Assembly (NCBI GenBank): GCA_031275085.1
Contig: JAISPG010000069.1
Coordinates: 62,001 to 126,000 of the forward strand
DNA length: 64,000 nucleotides
Source of the DNA: Bacteroidales bacterium
GTDB lineage: Bacteria; Bacteroidota; Bacteroidia; Bacteroidales; ML635J-15
Direction of reading: 5' to 3'
This document shows, in pieces, positions 46,816 through 55,605 of the stretch. Position 1 is the first letter of the stretch; every line of letters begins with the position of its first letter. The notes under the pieces were generated by a model. That model worked only from the letters and a program-made list of their open reading frames with translations. It made no database searches and was not told the DNA's origin. The translations under genes were made by a program, and so were the position numbers.

Positions 46816-47754
46816 ATGAAAGCAATAAGAATACATAACTACGGACCATCTGCGGAATTAATATATGAAGATGTTGATATTCCTGTTATAAACGAAAACC
46901 AGGTTTTAGTAAAGGTTTATGCTGCCTCTGTAAATCATCTTGAAATAAAAGCAGCATCGGGAGTAATGAAAAATTATATGCCTTTAAAATTTCCATGGAT
47001 CCCGGGTTATGATTTTGCAGGAGTAATAAAATCGGTAGGTTCCGGGATAAAAGATCTTCAGGTAGGAAATGAAGTTTATGGCAACTGTAACGGCGGATCT
47101 TATGCCGAATATCTGGCGGCAGATTATTCTAAACTTGTAAAAAAACCTGAAAACATATCTTTTGCAGCAGCAGCTTCGGTTCCGCATGTTGCAGAAACAG
47201 CATGGCAAGCTATCCATACTCACGGTAATCTTAAAAAACATCAGAAAGTATTGATACATGGTGCTGCCGGAGGTGTAGGTACTTATGCCGTTCAATTTGC
47301 ACACATGGCAGAAGCAATAGTTTATGCTACTGATTCTTCGGTAAATGAAGAATTTATAAAATCTCTCGGTGCCGATCATTTTATTGACTATACAAATACT
47401 GATTTTACTACAATTGCAAAAAATGTTGATCTTGTTATTGACCTTGTCGGTGGCGAAACACAGAAGAAATCGTACTCTGTTCTGAAAAAAGGAGGTAAAC
47501 TTATAACAACAGTTGGAGGAACATCCGAATCGGAAGCAAAAAAATATGATATTATTACAGATAATATGGTAATAATACAATCAGCCAGAGATCTGGAAGA
47601 AATATCAACCATGATAAAAGCCGGTGAAATTTTTACAGATATGGCAATCACAATACCTTTATCAAAAGCTGCAGAAGCATGGGAAATACTTACAAAAAAA
47701 ACTCTTAATATTCCTCACGGAAAAATCGTTCTGGAAATTGTTGAACCGGATTAG
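46816..47754 (+). CDS. Zinc-type alcohol dehydrogenase/quinone oxidoreductase family protein
   Basis: A 312-residue MDR-superfamily oxidoreductase. The GroES-like N-terminal half (MKAIRIHNYGPSAELIYEDV..., PWIPGYDFAGVI) is followed by an NADPH-binding Rossmann half with HGAAGGVGTYAVQFA near residue 150. The structural-zinc cysteines of classical alcohol dehydrogenases are absent, which fits the quinone-oxidoreductase branch. The ATG at 46816 matches the family start, whereas an upstream TTG adds nine residues. The substrate is not predictable. It is preceded by a 160-bp gap and followed by clpS. Confidence 0.88.
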   Translation: MKAIRIHNYGPSAELIYEDVDIPVINENQVLVKVYAASVNHLEIKAASGVMKNYMPLKFPWIPGYDFAGVIKSVGSGIKDLQVGNEVYGNCNGGSYAEYLAADYSKLVKKPENISFAAAASVPHVAETAWQAIHTHGNLKKHQKVLIHGAAGGVGTYAVQFAHMAEAIVYATDSSVNEEFIKSLGADHFIDYTNTDFTTIAKNVDLVIDLVGGETQKKSYSVLKKGGKLITTVGGTSESEAKKYDIITDNMVIIQSARDLEEISTMIKAGEIFTDMAITIPLSKAAEAWEILTKKTLNIPHGKIVLEIVEPD

Positions 47755-47847
47755 CTTTCATCACTATTATCAATCAACAAATAACAATAATTCGCCGACT
47801 GAATAAAAAAACTTTATTTAAAAAGTCTGTGATATTATTAAATTATA

Positions 47848-47855
47848 TATTTTTG
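47848..47855 (+). promoter_or_regulatory. Bacteroidota -7 element close to clpS
   Basis: TATTTTTG matches TAnnTTTG but ends only 5 bp before the ATG at 47861. If used, the message would be almost leaderless. Confidence 0.4.
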
Positions 47856-47860
47856 CAAAT

Positions 47861-48139
47861 ATGAGTGAAGATCAAAATATAAAAAAACAGGTCTCAAAAA
47901 ATGACATTGTTTTAAATAAGAACAGAAAACTTGTTCTTTACAATGATGATGTTAATACATTTGATTATGTTATCGAATGCCTTGTTGAAATTTGCGGACA
48001 TGAGCTGGTTCAGGCAGAACAATGTGCTTTTATAACGCATTATAAAGGCAAATGTGATGTAAAATCAGGTGATTACCGCTCCATGAAAAGATTAAAAGAG
48101 CATTTGGTTGACAGGGGTTTGAGAGTTACCATTGATTAA
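47861..48139 (+). CDS. clpS: ATP-dependent Clp protease adaptor ClpS
   Basis: A 92-residue adaptor that binds proteins with bulky N-terminal residues and hands them to ClpAP (N-end rule). The binding motif LYNDDVNTFDYVIECL is clear at about residues 26-41, and the C-terminal half shows the expected HYKGKCDVKSGDY... pattern. The disordered N-terminal tail is short. No clpA gene is adjacent. The length is normal for ClpS (about 90-110). Confidence 0.93.
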   Translation: MSEDQNIKKQVSKNDIVLNKNRKLVLYNDDVNTFDYVIECLVEICGHELVQAEQCAFITHYKGKCDVKSGDYRSMKRLKEHLVDRGLRVTID

Positions 48140-48325
48140 GATATTTTTTTCAAAAATAAAATATTTTAATTTGTGAATTCCAGTTTTCAACCAGGTTGAA
48201 TTTACAAAGTATATCTGTTTTTATTCAACATTTCGACGGAACAATGACATATCTTAGCTGTTTTTTTTAACAATATGTTCAGGATTAATTTTATTTTTTT
48301 AATTACCACTTATTAAAAATTAGCA

Positions 48326-48333
48326 TATCTTTG
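48326..48333 (+). promoter_or_regulatory. Bacteroidota -7 element for the zinc-ribbon gene
   Basis: TATCTTTG matches TAnnTTTG and ends 21 bp before the ATG at 48355. Confidence 0.55.
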
Positions 48334-48354
48334 TTATAGTTAAATGAAATTCTT

Positions 48355-48738
48355 ATGAAAAATTATATTTGTCCAAAATGTAACGGATATTTAAGCATTG
48401 ATAATGAAATAATATTCCTTACAAAAAATAATAAAGGGGGTTCTGCAATTGTATTATTAAGTGCAGAATTAGGAGATTACAGTTTCAGAAAAAACGACAG
48501 TGTTGATTTTAAATCAGGCGACCATGTCAATTTTATATGTCCGATATGCTACGAAAATCTTAATGCTGAAGAATATGACGAAAAGAATCTGGCAAAAATA
48601 TATATGGTTGATAATAATGGAAAAAAATCGGATATTGTTTTCTCAAAAGTATTAGGGGAAAAATGTACATATACGATCCACGAGGACGGAATAGAAGCCC
48701 ACGGCGACCACAAAGATGCTTATATTGATAAATTCTAA
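48355..48738 (+). CDS. Small protein with two CxxC knuckles
   Basis: A 127-residue protein that I do not recognise as a named family. It has an N-terminal CPKC (residues 6-9) and a second CPIC near residue 62, which together can bind one zinc ion in a split ribbon. The region between and after them is beta-rich and acidic, ending in HGDHKDAYIDKF. No signal peptide or membrane segment is seen, so it is likely cytoplasmic. It stands alone with its own promoter element. Confidence 0.8.
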   Translation: MKNYICPKCNGYLSIDNEIIFLTKNNKGGSAIVLLSAELGDYSFRKNDSVDFKSGDHVNFICPICYENLNAEEYDEKNLAKIYMVDNNGKKSDIVFSKVLGEKCTYTIHEDGIEAHGDHKDAYIDKF

Positions 48739-48864
48739 TTTGCTGTTACTTAAAAAAGCAACAAAAGTCAGTATTAAAAATCTGGCGTAAGCTACTCTAC
48801 ATAATACTGCAAGCATATAAATTTCAGATTAAGAATTACTGCAAAAAAGCAGAATTTTATACAC

Positions 48865-48905
48865 AATATTTAGGTAGAAAAATAATTTTTTTCTACCTAA
48901 ATATT
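48865..48905. terminator. Perfect 18-bp hairpin
   Basis: 48865-48882 pairs exactly with 48888-48905, loop TAATT. It lies 126 bp after the zinc-ribbon gene. The A/T-rich stem base could terminate transcription in either direction. Confidence 0.6.
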
Positions 48906-48955
48906 ACATTGATCTGTTATTTGTAGCTGAATCTATTTGCATTACATAGAAAATA

Positions 48956-48986
48956 AAAATCCTGCTAAAAAAATTAGCAGGATTTT
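48956..48986 (-). terminator. Terminator after tRNA-Leu
   Basis: 48956-48968 pairs exactly with 48974-48986 (13 bp, loop of five). On the minus strand it starts three bases after the tRNA-Leu 3' end, and is followed by a T-rich stretch. Confidence 0.8.
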
Positions 48987-48989
48987 CGG

Positions 48990-49073
48990 TACCCGGGGCC
49001 GGGGTCGAACCGGCACTCCAGGGAAGGAACTGGTGTTTGAGACCAGCGCGTCTACCAATTCCGCCACCCGGGC
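48990..49073 (-). tRNA. tRNA-Leu (CAA)
   Basis: Read on the minus strand, the anticodon stem CTGGT/ACCAG encloses loop CTCAAAC with anticodon CAA (codon UUG). The long variable arm is typical of class II tRNAs. The T loop is TTCGACC; acceptor GCCCGGG pairs with CCCGGGT (G1-T72 wobble). The discriminator is A73, and CCA is not encoded. Confidence 0.95.
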
Positions 49074-49376
49074 ATTTTAGAACTGCAAAGATAATATTTT
49101 TTTTTATCTGTCAAGTATTTTACATTTTTTTATACCTTCAAGTGCAATTATTTTTATTTATACTTGTTCCCGCCTGGTTCCCTTAAAGACAATAGTATTC
49201 TGCTTTTTTATGGTCAAAACCAATTTCCATCGTATAAATAATTTGTATTGTTTTATTGCATACAAAAATGTTGTTTGTAAAATAAATTAATTTTTTTCTT
49301 CGTTTTTTTTTGCGTATTTTTTAAAAATAAAATATTTTCATAATATTAATCTCTCATTTTAGTTAATAAAAAAATG

Positions 49377-49384
49377 TAAGTTTG
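49377..49384 (+). promoter_or_regulatory. Bacteroidota -7 element for the DUF58 gene
   Basis: TAAGTTTG matches TAnnTTTG and ends 14 bp before the GTG at 49399. Confidence 0.5.
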
Positions 49385-49398
49385 TAAAAAAATAAATT

Positions 49399-50325
49399 GT
49401 GGAATATTTACGCGATATAGAACATTTTCCGGAATACGATAATCTTGAACTGATTGCTTCACAGGTTGTGGAAGGTTTTATAACGGGACTTCACAAAAGT
49501 CCTTTTCATGGATTTTCGGTGGAATTTGCCGAGCATCGCCTCTACAATAAGGGAGAAAGCACAAAACATATAGACTGGAAATTATATGCCCGTACGGAAA
49601 AATTATTTGTTAAACGTTATGAAGAAGAAACCAACCTTCGCGGACAAATAATTCTTGATATTTCTTCATCAATGCTGTTTCCCTATGATAATAAGACCAT
49701 AAATAAACTTAATTTTTCAATTTATTGTGCTGCAGCACTTGCATATTTACTTCGACGTCAAAGGGATGCTGTAGGCTTAAGCGCTATGGATGACGAAATA
49801 CGCTTTCATTCAAATGCAAGATCCTCAGAAGTACATTTGCAGGTCATATATAATGAATTAAGAAAATATCTTAATCCCCAGAATATAGGGTTAAATAAAA
49901 GAACCAATACTGCAGAACTTCTTCACAATTTGTCGGAAATGACACATAAACGTTCATTGGTAATGATATTCAGCGATATGTTCTCATCAGGAACTGACAA
50001 CAACGAAAAATTATTTTCCGCTTTACAACATTTGAAATACAATAAACATGAGGTTATAATTTTTCATGTTATTGACCGTAAGTTAGAAGAAAATTTTGAA
50101 TTCAGCAACCGACCGTATAAATTTATAGATCTCGAATCGGGAGAGGTTCTAAAGCTTAACCCAAACGATGTCCGCGAAATTTATGTCCAAAGGACAGAAG
50201 ATCAAATAAATGAATTGAGGCTTAAGTGCGGACAATACGGGATCGATCTTGTTGAAGCTGATATTAACGAAAGTTTTAACGATGTTCTTTATCCGTATTT
50301 GATAAAGAGAGCAAAATTTTATTAA
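49399..50325 (+). CDS. DUF58-domain protein
   Basis: A 308-residue protein starting with GTG. It shows the DUF58 core: HGFSVEFAEHRLYNKGES followed by HIDWKLYARTEKLFVKRYEEE (quoted as HIDWKLYARTEKL), then a von Willebrand A-like half with the MIDAS-type DISSSM near residue 91. DUF58 proteins are usually partners of MoxR ATPases and BatA/BatB membrane proteins, which act in envelope stress or metal insertion. None of these partners is next to it here; the neighbour is rbfA, 20 bp downstream. Its binding partner is therefore unknown. Confidence 0.88.
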   Translation: MEYLRDIEHFPEYDNLELIASQVVEGFITGLHKSPFHGFSVEFAEHRLYNKGESTKHIDWKLYARTEKLFVKRYEEETNLRGQIILDISSSMLFPYDNKTINKLNFSIYCAAALAYLLRRQRDAVGLSAMDDEIRFHSNARSSEVHLQVIYNELRKYLNPQNIGLNKRTNTAELLHNLSEMTHKRSLVMIFSDMFSSGTDNNEKLFSALQHLKYNKHEVIIFHVIDRKLEENFEFSNRPYKFIDLESGEVLKLNPNDVREIYVQRTEDQINELRLKCGQYGIDLVEADINESFNDVLYPYLIKRAKFY

Positions 50326-50345
50326 TTTATCATATTTGAAGAACC

Positions 50346-50684
50346 ATGCAATCAAAACGACAATTACAGGTAGCCGGAATTATACAAAAAGAACTTGCAA
50401 AACTTATTCAACATAAATTTAACGGACTGGTAAAAGGACGATTATTGACTGTCACTATCGTCAGGATGAGTCCGGATCTTGGTTTAGCCAAAGTTTATCT
50501 AAGTATATTTCCATCCGGTGACGGTGACAAAATAATTAAAGAAATAAATAATAATATTCCTAAGATAAGGCTTGAACTTGGGAATGTTATAAGAAATGAT
50601 TTGCGGCATGTTCCGGAACTTATTTTTTTCCTTGACGATTCGCTGGATTATATTGACAAAATTGACCAGGCTTTAAAATCTTGA
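50346..50684 (+). CDS. rbfA: Ribosome-binding factor A
   Basis: A 112-residue ribosome maturation factor for the 30S subunit, needed for 16S rRNA 5' end processing and cold adaptation. The family start (SKRQLQVAGIIQKELAKLIQ) and the late VPELIFFLDDSLDYIDKI are evident. The length is normal. It sits between the DUF58 gene (20 bp upstream) and the permease gene, overlapping the latter by 4 bp (TTGA), so these three genes seem to be co-transcribed. Confidence 0.93.
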   Translation: MQSKRQLQVAGIIQKELAKLIQHKFNGLVKGRLLTVTIVRMSPDLGLAKVYLSIFPSGDGDKIIKEINNNIPKIRLELGNVIRNDLRHVPELIFFLDDSLDYIDKIDQALKS

Positions 50685-51913
50685 ATTTCCCTTTTTATAT
50701 AGCAAAACGGTATCTGATCTCTAAAAAAAAGAGAAATGCAATTAATATTATTTCATTTATTTCGGTTTTAGGCGTTGCTGTAGGTACTGCTGCATTAATT
50801 ATTGTACTTTCCGTATTTAATGGTTTCGATAATCTTTTACGAAAACTTTACAATAGTTTTGATCCCGATATAAAAATAGTTGCAGCCGAAGGAAAGACTT
50901 TTTTACCCGATGACAAGCTACTTGAAACTCTTGATAATTCAAATCTTATCAGTTTGTATTCATTGTGTCTTGAAGAAAATGCAATGCTACAGTATGGAGA
51001 AAAACAGATAATCGGCACTATAAAAGGAGTGGACGAAAATTATGAGCTTGTAACAGGAATAGATTCCATGATAAAAATCGGAAATTATAGTTTATATTAC
51101 GATAATATTCCTCTTGCCGTACCAGGACAGGGCATAGCTTTTAATCTCGGCGTTGATTTTGATTTCCTTTCTCCGGTAAGTGTGTACATACCAAGCCGGA
51201 CAAAAGAGTTCAAAGGTAATTTCCAGGATGCGGCAGATAATCTTAATATTTCAAAAGTATACGTCAGCGGAACATTTTCGATACAACAGGAATATGATAC
51301 AAAATATTTCATAATGCCATTACCTGAAGTAAGAAAACTTCTTGAATATGACAAAAACGTAAGCTCTATAGAAATAAAATTAAAACCCGGAATTAAAGAT
51401 ACCGATGCCAGAAAAATACTTGAAAACGAGCTTGGAAATAAATTCAAAATACTTGACAGGGAATTACAACATGAATATGCATATAAAATAATGAAATCTG
51501 AAAAATGGGTGATCTTTATGATCCTGGCATTAATATTGTTAGTTGCATCTTTCAATATTATCGGGTCATTAACTATGCTCATAATTGATAAGAAAAAAGA
51601 TATCTCCATTCTAAAAAGCCTGGGAGCCGATAATAAAACAATACGGAACATTTTCTTCTTAGAAGGACTATTTATAAGTTTTTGCGGTGCCGTGACAGGT
51701 CTTTTAATAGGAAGTTTTGTATGCTGGCTTCAAATAGAATTCGGTCTGCTTAAGCTAGGAAACGAAGGTTCATTTATAATAAGCAATTATCCTGTAATTA
51801 TGATATGGTCTGATTTTATATATATCTTTATTGTTGTAATGCTTATAGGGGTATTTGCAGCATGGTATCCGGTAAGATATATTACAAAAAGATTTGCAGA
51901 TGTTGAATATTAA
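50681..51913 (+). CDS. LolC/LolE-type ABC transporter permease
   Basis: A 410-residue integral membrane protein of the FtsX/MacB permease class, of the lipoprotein-releasing kind. It has the usual layout: one membrane segment near residues 22-44 (IISFISVLGVAVGTAALIIV), a large periplasmic domain (about 45-275), and three further segments at about 278-300, 322-345 and 372-395. Start is TTG at 50681, overlapping the rbfA stop; it gives the common MNFPFYIAKRYL beginning. No ATPase gene (lolD) is adjacent, so its partner must be encoded elsewhere. It probably helps pass lipoproteins to the outer membrane. Confidence 0.85.
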   Translation: MNFPFYIAKRYLISKKKRNAINIISFISVLGVAVGTAALIIVLSVFNGFDNLLRKLYNSFDPDIKIVAAEGKTFLPDDKLLETLDNSNLISLYSLCLEENAMLQYGEKQIIGTIKGVDENYELVTGIDSMIKIGNYSLYYDNIPLAVPGQGIAFNLGVDFDFLSPVSVYIPSRTKEFKGNFQDAADNLNISKVYVSGTFSIQQEYDTKYFIMPLPEVRKLLEYDKNVSSIEIKLKPGIKDTDARKILENELGNKFKILDRELQHEYAYKIMKSEKWVIFMILALILLVASFNIIGSLTMLIIDKKKDISILKSLGADNKTIRNIFFLEGLFISFCGAVTGLLIGSFVCWLQIEFGLLKLGNEGSFIISNYPVIMIWSDFIYIFIVVMLIGVFAAWYPVRYITKRFADVEY

Positions 51914-52128
51914 CCTGAGTTTGGATAAGTATTGATTTGTGTAAGGGTTCTTGCTGGTTTTTGCATGGCAAAAACCAGCAAGAACCTTTGCGCCTTAATA
52001 TAAGTGCAAACTTGCGTTGACTTTATGAGGTTTTCGGGGATTTTGCAAAGCAAAATCCCCGAAAACCTCATAAAGTTTCAAATTACATCTGGTATTTATA
52101 TTGAATTTATTATCCAAAACTCAGGTTA
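51911..52128. repeat. Composite palindromic element B
   Basis: Outer arms 51912-51928 and 52110-52127 are inverted copies with one base of difference. Inside are two strong hairpins: 51946-51964 with 51968-51986 (19 bp, loop ATG) and 52021-52046 with 52050-52075 (26 bp perfect, loop AAA). The second hairpin tip, GGGGATTTTGC-AAA-GCAAAATCCCC, equals that of element A at 31.6 kb. The left outer arm begins at the permease stop codon. Confidence 0.75.
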
Positions 52129-52344
52129 TTAGGCATATATCAAAATTGATCATTAAAAACTAATCCATATTGTTTCTACTATTGGAATATACCAAAGAAG
52201 GCATCTCACTTTTGAGATACCTCCTTTATCTTATAATTTTTATTGACAGTAATAATTAAATTCAGAAAGGTTACAATTAAACAACAGTTTGTTAAAAATC
52301 CAGGTCAGATATTGAAATAATTAACCTTTACTAAATATCAAAAC
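51914..52344. other. Intergenic region between permease and M13 peptidase
   Basis: 431 bp between convergent genes. It contains the composite palindromic element B and a terminator-like stem at 52195-52229. No reading frame is supported. Confidence 0.6.
52195..52229. terminator. Terminator-like stem
   Basis: AAGAAGGCATCTCA pairs, with G-T contacts, with TGAGATACCTCCTT around a short loop, followed by a T-rich stretch on the plus strand. It lies between convergent genes and could stop either transcript. Confidence 0.55.
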
Positions 52345-54399
52345 CTACCATATAGTAGCCCGTTTTTCATGTGGATAATACATTGGAGAACCTTCTTCAA
52401 TATTAAAAGCTTTAATAAAATCTTCTATACCAGGAACTTGTCCGTTTACTCTCCATTTTCCTAAAGAATGTACATCTTCTTTTGTCCTGCGGATAATTTC
52501 CTCATCGCGAATATTTTGAGCCCATATTTTTGCATATGCAAGATAAAAACGCTGTTCTGGTGTAAAACCATCGATAAGTTCGTTTTTTTGTCCTTTCTGA
52601 GCTTTCTTAAAAGCATCGAAAGATATTTTTAATCCACCGTAATCTGCAATATTTTCGCCCAAAGAAAGTTTTCCGTCTGCATATAAATCATCCAGCACTT
52701 CAATATTATCAAATCTGTCAACCAGAACTTTTGCACGTTCGTCGAACATTTTTGCATCTTCTTCTGTCCACCAATCATTCAAATTACCATCCTTATCATA
52801 GTTCCTTCCTTTATCATCAAAACCATGTGTCATTTCATGACCTATCACAACTCCTATAGCGCCGTAATTAACAGCATCATCTGCATCCATATAGAAAAAC
52901 GGAGGTTGTAAAATACCTGCCGGGAAACAAATTTCATTTCTACTCGGACTATAATATGCATTTACAGTCTGCGGATTCATAAGCCATTCCTGTTTATCAA
53001 CAGATTTTCCTATTTTACTTATCATCTCGTCGAAATCAAACTCATTGGATCTCATTATATTACTAAAATAATAATCTTCAATAATGTTCAACTTCTCATA
53101 ATCTTTCCATTTATCAGGATAACCTATTTTTACAGTTATTGAGTTAAGTTTTTCATGAGCTTTCTCTTTAGTTATATCACTCATCCAGTCAAGATTATCA
53201 ATTCTTTCATAAAAGGCATCCCTTAAATTCTGTACTAATTCATCCATACGTTTTTTAGCTTCAGGCGGAAAATATTCATTTACAAATATCTGTCCGACAG
53301 CTTCTCCCAAACAAGAATTGGTTTTATTTACTATTTTTCTCCATCTTGGTTGCTGCACTAATGCTCCTGTCAGGAATTTACCATAAAAGTCAAAGTTGGC
53401 ATCCACTAACTCTTTATTTAAGCTTGATGCTGCTGAATTTAATACATTCCATTTAAAATAGATTTTCCACACGTCAAGATCTATATTATTTACTAATACA
53501 GATAATTCCCTGAAAAATTCAGGTTGTGTAACATTTATTATACCGGTTACCGGTAATCCTATTTTATTGAAATATGCCTGATAGTCAAAATTCGGACTTA
53601 TTTCATTCAGTTCGCTCAACGACATTCTGTTTGTAGTCGCATAAGGATCTCTCAATTCAAGATTTGTCATTGATTTTTTAGCAAGCCTTTGTTCAAAATC
53701 AAATATTTGTCCAGCACTGTTTCTCGCATTTGTATTATCAATACCGGAAATGTTCAACATATTTTCAATAAATTCAACATATTTTTCTCTTATCTCTATC
53801 GATCTGGCATCCATGTTCACATAATAATCTCTGTTGCCTAAACCAAGTCCGCCCTGATACAGATACAATATTTCCATTTCGCTGTCTTCACGGTCGGCAG
53901 AACCAAAAATTGAAAATAATGGAGAAAAGCCGTATTTATGAAGTTTTCCGAGCATGTGATATAATTCTTTTTTATCCGATATTTTTTCTATCTCTAAAAG
54001 TATTTTTTCTATCGGAGCCAGTTTATCATTTTCAATTTTTACGGAATCCATCCCCATTTTATAGAATGTAGCAATTTTCCATTCTATTGAATTCTCTTCC
54101 AGTTCTTTTTCCGTTAAATGAGTTATTATATCATTTACTTTCTGGTTTGTCTCTTTTGCCAGCATATCAAAAGCTCCAAAGCGGCTTTCCTCATCAGGTA
54201 AAGGATTGTTTTTCTGCCATCCGCCTGTTGCATATTGATAAAAATCTTCCGACGGGCTGACCATAGTATCCAGATCATTAAGATCTATTGCTTTTACTGA
54301 AATCTTCATTTCTTCTTTAATTTCGTTTTTATTTGACTTACATGATATTACTGCTAAAGTAATAACAGAATAAAATAAAAATGTTTTAATGTGTCTCAT
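52345..54399 (-). CDS. pepO: M13-family metallopeptidase lipoprotein (PepO)
   Basis: A 684-residue zinc endopeptidase of the neprilysin/PepO family. It starts with a lipoprotein signal (MRHIKTFLFYSVITLAVISC), Cys at about 20, so it is envelope-anchored. The zinc motif HEMTH is at residues 521-525 in VIGHEMTHGFDDKG, with the third ligand in ENIADYGGL about 60 residues later. The early substrate-binding NAYYSPSRNEICFPAG also fits. The length is typical. It is followed on the same strand by plsY and smpB upstream in order, but these point the same way and start 60 bp or more apart. It likely degrades peptides in the periplasm or outside the cell. Confidence 0.93.
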   Translation of the reverse strand: MRHIKTFLFYSVITLAVISCKSNKNEIKEEMKISVKAIDLNDLDTMVSPSEDFYQYATGGWQKNNPLPDEESRFGAFDMLAKETNQKVNDIITHLTEKELEENSIEWKIATFYKMGMDSVKIENDKLAPIEKILLEIEKISDKKELYHMLGKLHKYGFSPLFSIFGSADREDSEMEILYLYQGGLGLGNRDYYVNMDARSIEIREKYVEFIENMLNISGIDNTNARNSAGQIFDFEQRLAKKSMTNLELRDPYATTNRMSLSELNEISPNFDYQAYFNKIGLPVTGIINVTQPEFFRELSVLVNNIDLDVWKIYFKWNVLNSAASSLNKELVDANFDFYGKFLTGALVQQPRWRKIVNKTNSCLGEAVGQIFVNEYFPPEAKKRMDELVQNLRDAFYERIDNLDWMSDITKEKAHEKLNSITVKIGYPDKWKDYEKLNIIEDYYFSNIMRSNEFDFDEMISKIGKSVDKQEWLMNPQTVNAYYSPSRNEICFPAGILQPPFFYMDADDAVNYGAIGVVIGHEMTHGFDDKGRNYDKDGNLNDWWTEEDAKMFDERAKVLVDRFDNIEVLDDLYADGKLSLGENIADYGGLKISFDAFKKAQKGQKNELIDGFTPEQRFYLAYAKIWAQNIRDEEIIRRTKEDVHSLGKWRVNGQVPGIEDFIKAFNIEEGSPMYYPHEKRATIW

Positions 54400-54460
54400 T
54401 TTTCTTGTTTTAAATTTTCTTTTAATAATTGATCATTATATTTATTAGATTAAAAAATAT

Positions 54461-55084
54461 TTATTTTTTTAATGTTATTTTTTTCTCTTCTCCTTTTATC
54501 AGCCTTTTAATATTTTTTATATGAGTTATAATTATAAGCAAAAAAGCCAATATTGAAAATATGGTAAGTGTATGGCTTTGATTTCTTTCCAGAATATAAA
54601 TTATTATAGGGAAAGCTATTGCTGCAGAGATAGATGATATCGAAACTATCCGGGTGAAAAAAAAGACAATAATAAATATTAATAAACTTAATCCTGCAGC
54701 AGCAGGGTGTAAAGCAAGGACAACACCAAGCATTGTAGCAACCCCTTTTCCTCCTTTAAAACCGCTATAAACAGGGAATATATGTCCCAATATTGCAAAT
54801 CCTCCAAAAAGAATCATAAGCTGGTAAAAAATCTCCGTACCGGAAATTATTCCGGGAATCAGCCGCACAAGTTGTGCAGAAATAAATCCTTTAAGAATAT
54901 CGGTAATAAAAACCAGGATAGCAGCTTTATATCCCAATACTCTCAGCGCATTCGTAGCTCCGGCATTTTTACTGCCGGATTTCCTTATATCTGTATCATA
55001 AAACCATTTACCATACCATAACGCTGAACTGAACGAACCTATCAAGTATGACAAAATTGAAAATCCTATTATATAATAAACCAT
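54461..55084 (-). CDS. plsY: Glycerol-3-phosphate acyltransferase PlsY
   Basis: A 207-residue integral membrane enzyme that acylates glycerol-3-phosphate from acyl-phosphate, the first step of phospholipid synthesis. Family motifs are SGSKNAGATNALRVLG (about 35-50), a second GHIFPVYSGFKGGKGVAT (about 107-124), and about five membrane segments. The ATG at 55084 matches the family start; an upstream in-frame codon would add 17 residues of no family likeness. It lies 47 bp after the smpB gene in transcription order. plsX is not in the window. Confidence 0.92.
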   Translation of the reverse strand: MVYYIIGFSILSYLIGSFSSALWYGKWFYDTDIRKSGSKNAGATNALRVLGYKAAILVFITDILKGFISAQLVRLIPGIISGTEIFYQLMILFGGFAILGHIFPVYSGFKGGKGVATMLGVVLALHPAAAGLSLLIFIIVFFFTRIVSISSISAAIAFPIIIYILERNQSHTLTIFSILAFLLIIITHIKNIKRLIKGEEKKITLKK

Positions 55085-55131
55085 ATTTTTAAATTGAAAG
55101 TTGAAAATAAAATTATAGCATAAAATCACTT

Positions 55132-55584
55132 TCAACTCTTTATTGAACGTTCTATTTCTCTTTTATTATCTTTTGTTTTCATATCTTCACGCTTATCATG
55201 AAGTTTTTTACCTTTTGCCAAAGCTATTTCAAGTTTTGCTAAACCTTTTTCATTGATCACCATTTCAACAGGAACTATCGTAAGCCCCTTTTCAGTCACT
55301 TTTTTCTGAAGTTTGGACAGCTCTCTGGCTGTTAATAATAATTTCCTATCCCTCTTTGGTTCATGGTTGTTTACAGTACCAAAAGAATATTCTGAAATAT
55401 GGATCCCTGTTACCCATAATTCATTATTCCGGAAAACACAATACGAATCAGAAAAATTGATTTTTCCTTCTTTTATTGATTTTATCTCTGTACCTGTAAG
55501 TACGATTCCTGCAATATATTTTTCAAGGAATTCAAACTTATATGCAGCTTTTTTATTCTTATATGTAATTATCTTTGAACTCAT
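55132..55584 (-). CDS. smpB: SsrA-binding protein SmpB
   Basis: A 150-residue RNA-binding protein that partners tmRNA in rescue of stalled ribosomes. The beginning (KIITYKNKKAAYKFEFLEKYIAG) and the middle (GTEIKSIKEGKINFSDSYC) are family-typical, and the basic tail (KLHDKREDMKTKDNKREIERSI) reaches the decoding centre. The ATG at 55584 is taken instead of a TTG two codons upstream. tmRNA (ssrA) itself is not visible in this window. The gene lies between the Yip1-like gene and plsY on the same strand. Confidence 0.94.
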   Translation of the reverse strand: MSSKIITYKNKKAAYKFEFLEKYIAGIVLTGTEIKSIKEGKINFSDSYCVFRNNELWVTGIHISEYSFGTVNNHEPKRDRKLLLTARELSKLQKKVTEKGLTIVPVEMVINEKGLAKLEIALAKGKKLHDKREDMKTKDNKREIERSIKS

Positions 55585-55605
55585 TTCCAAATATTCAATA
55601 TCTAG

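Larger units (their letters stand above)
48739..49398. other. Intergenic region with tRNA-Leu and hairpins
   Basis: 660 bp without a protein gene. From left to right: an unremarkable AT-rich stretch, an 18-bp perfect hairpin (48865-48905), a terminator stem (48956-48986), tRNA-Leu on the minus strand, and about 300 bp of AT-rich sequence with the DUF58 promoter. Confidence 0.7.

Noticed and set aside
46984..47580. Minus-strand 198-codon frame inside the oxidoreductase gene
   Set aside because: Cys- and Tyr-rich shadow of a conserved gene; no plausible start context or domain.
51097..51651. Minus-strand 184-codon frame inside the permease gene
   Set aside because: Ser- and Leu-rich shadow of the periplasmic domain; no independent support.
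51911..52128. Insertion sequence
   Set aside because: No transposase frame and no target-site duplication could be seen around the palindromes.
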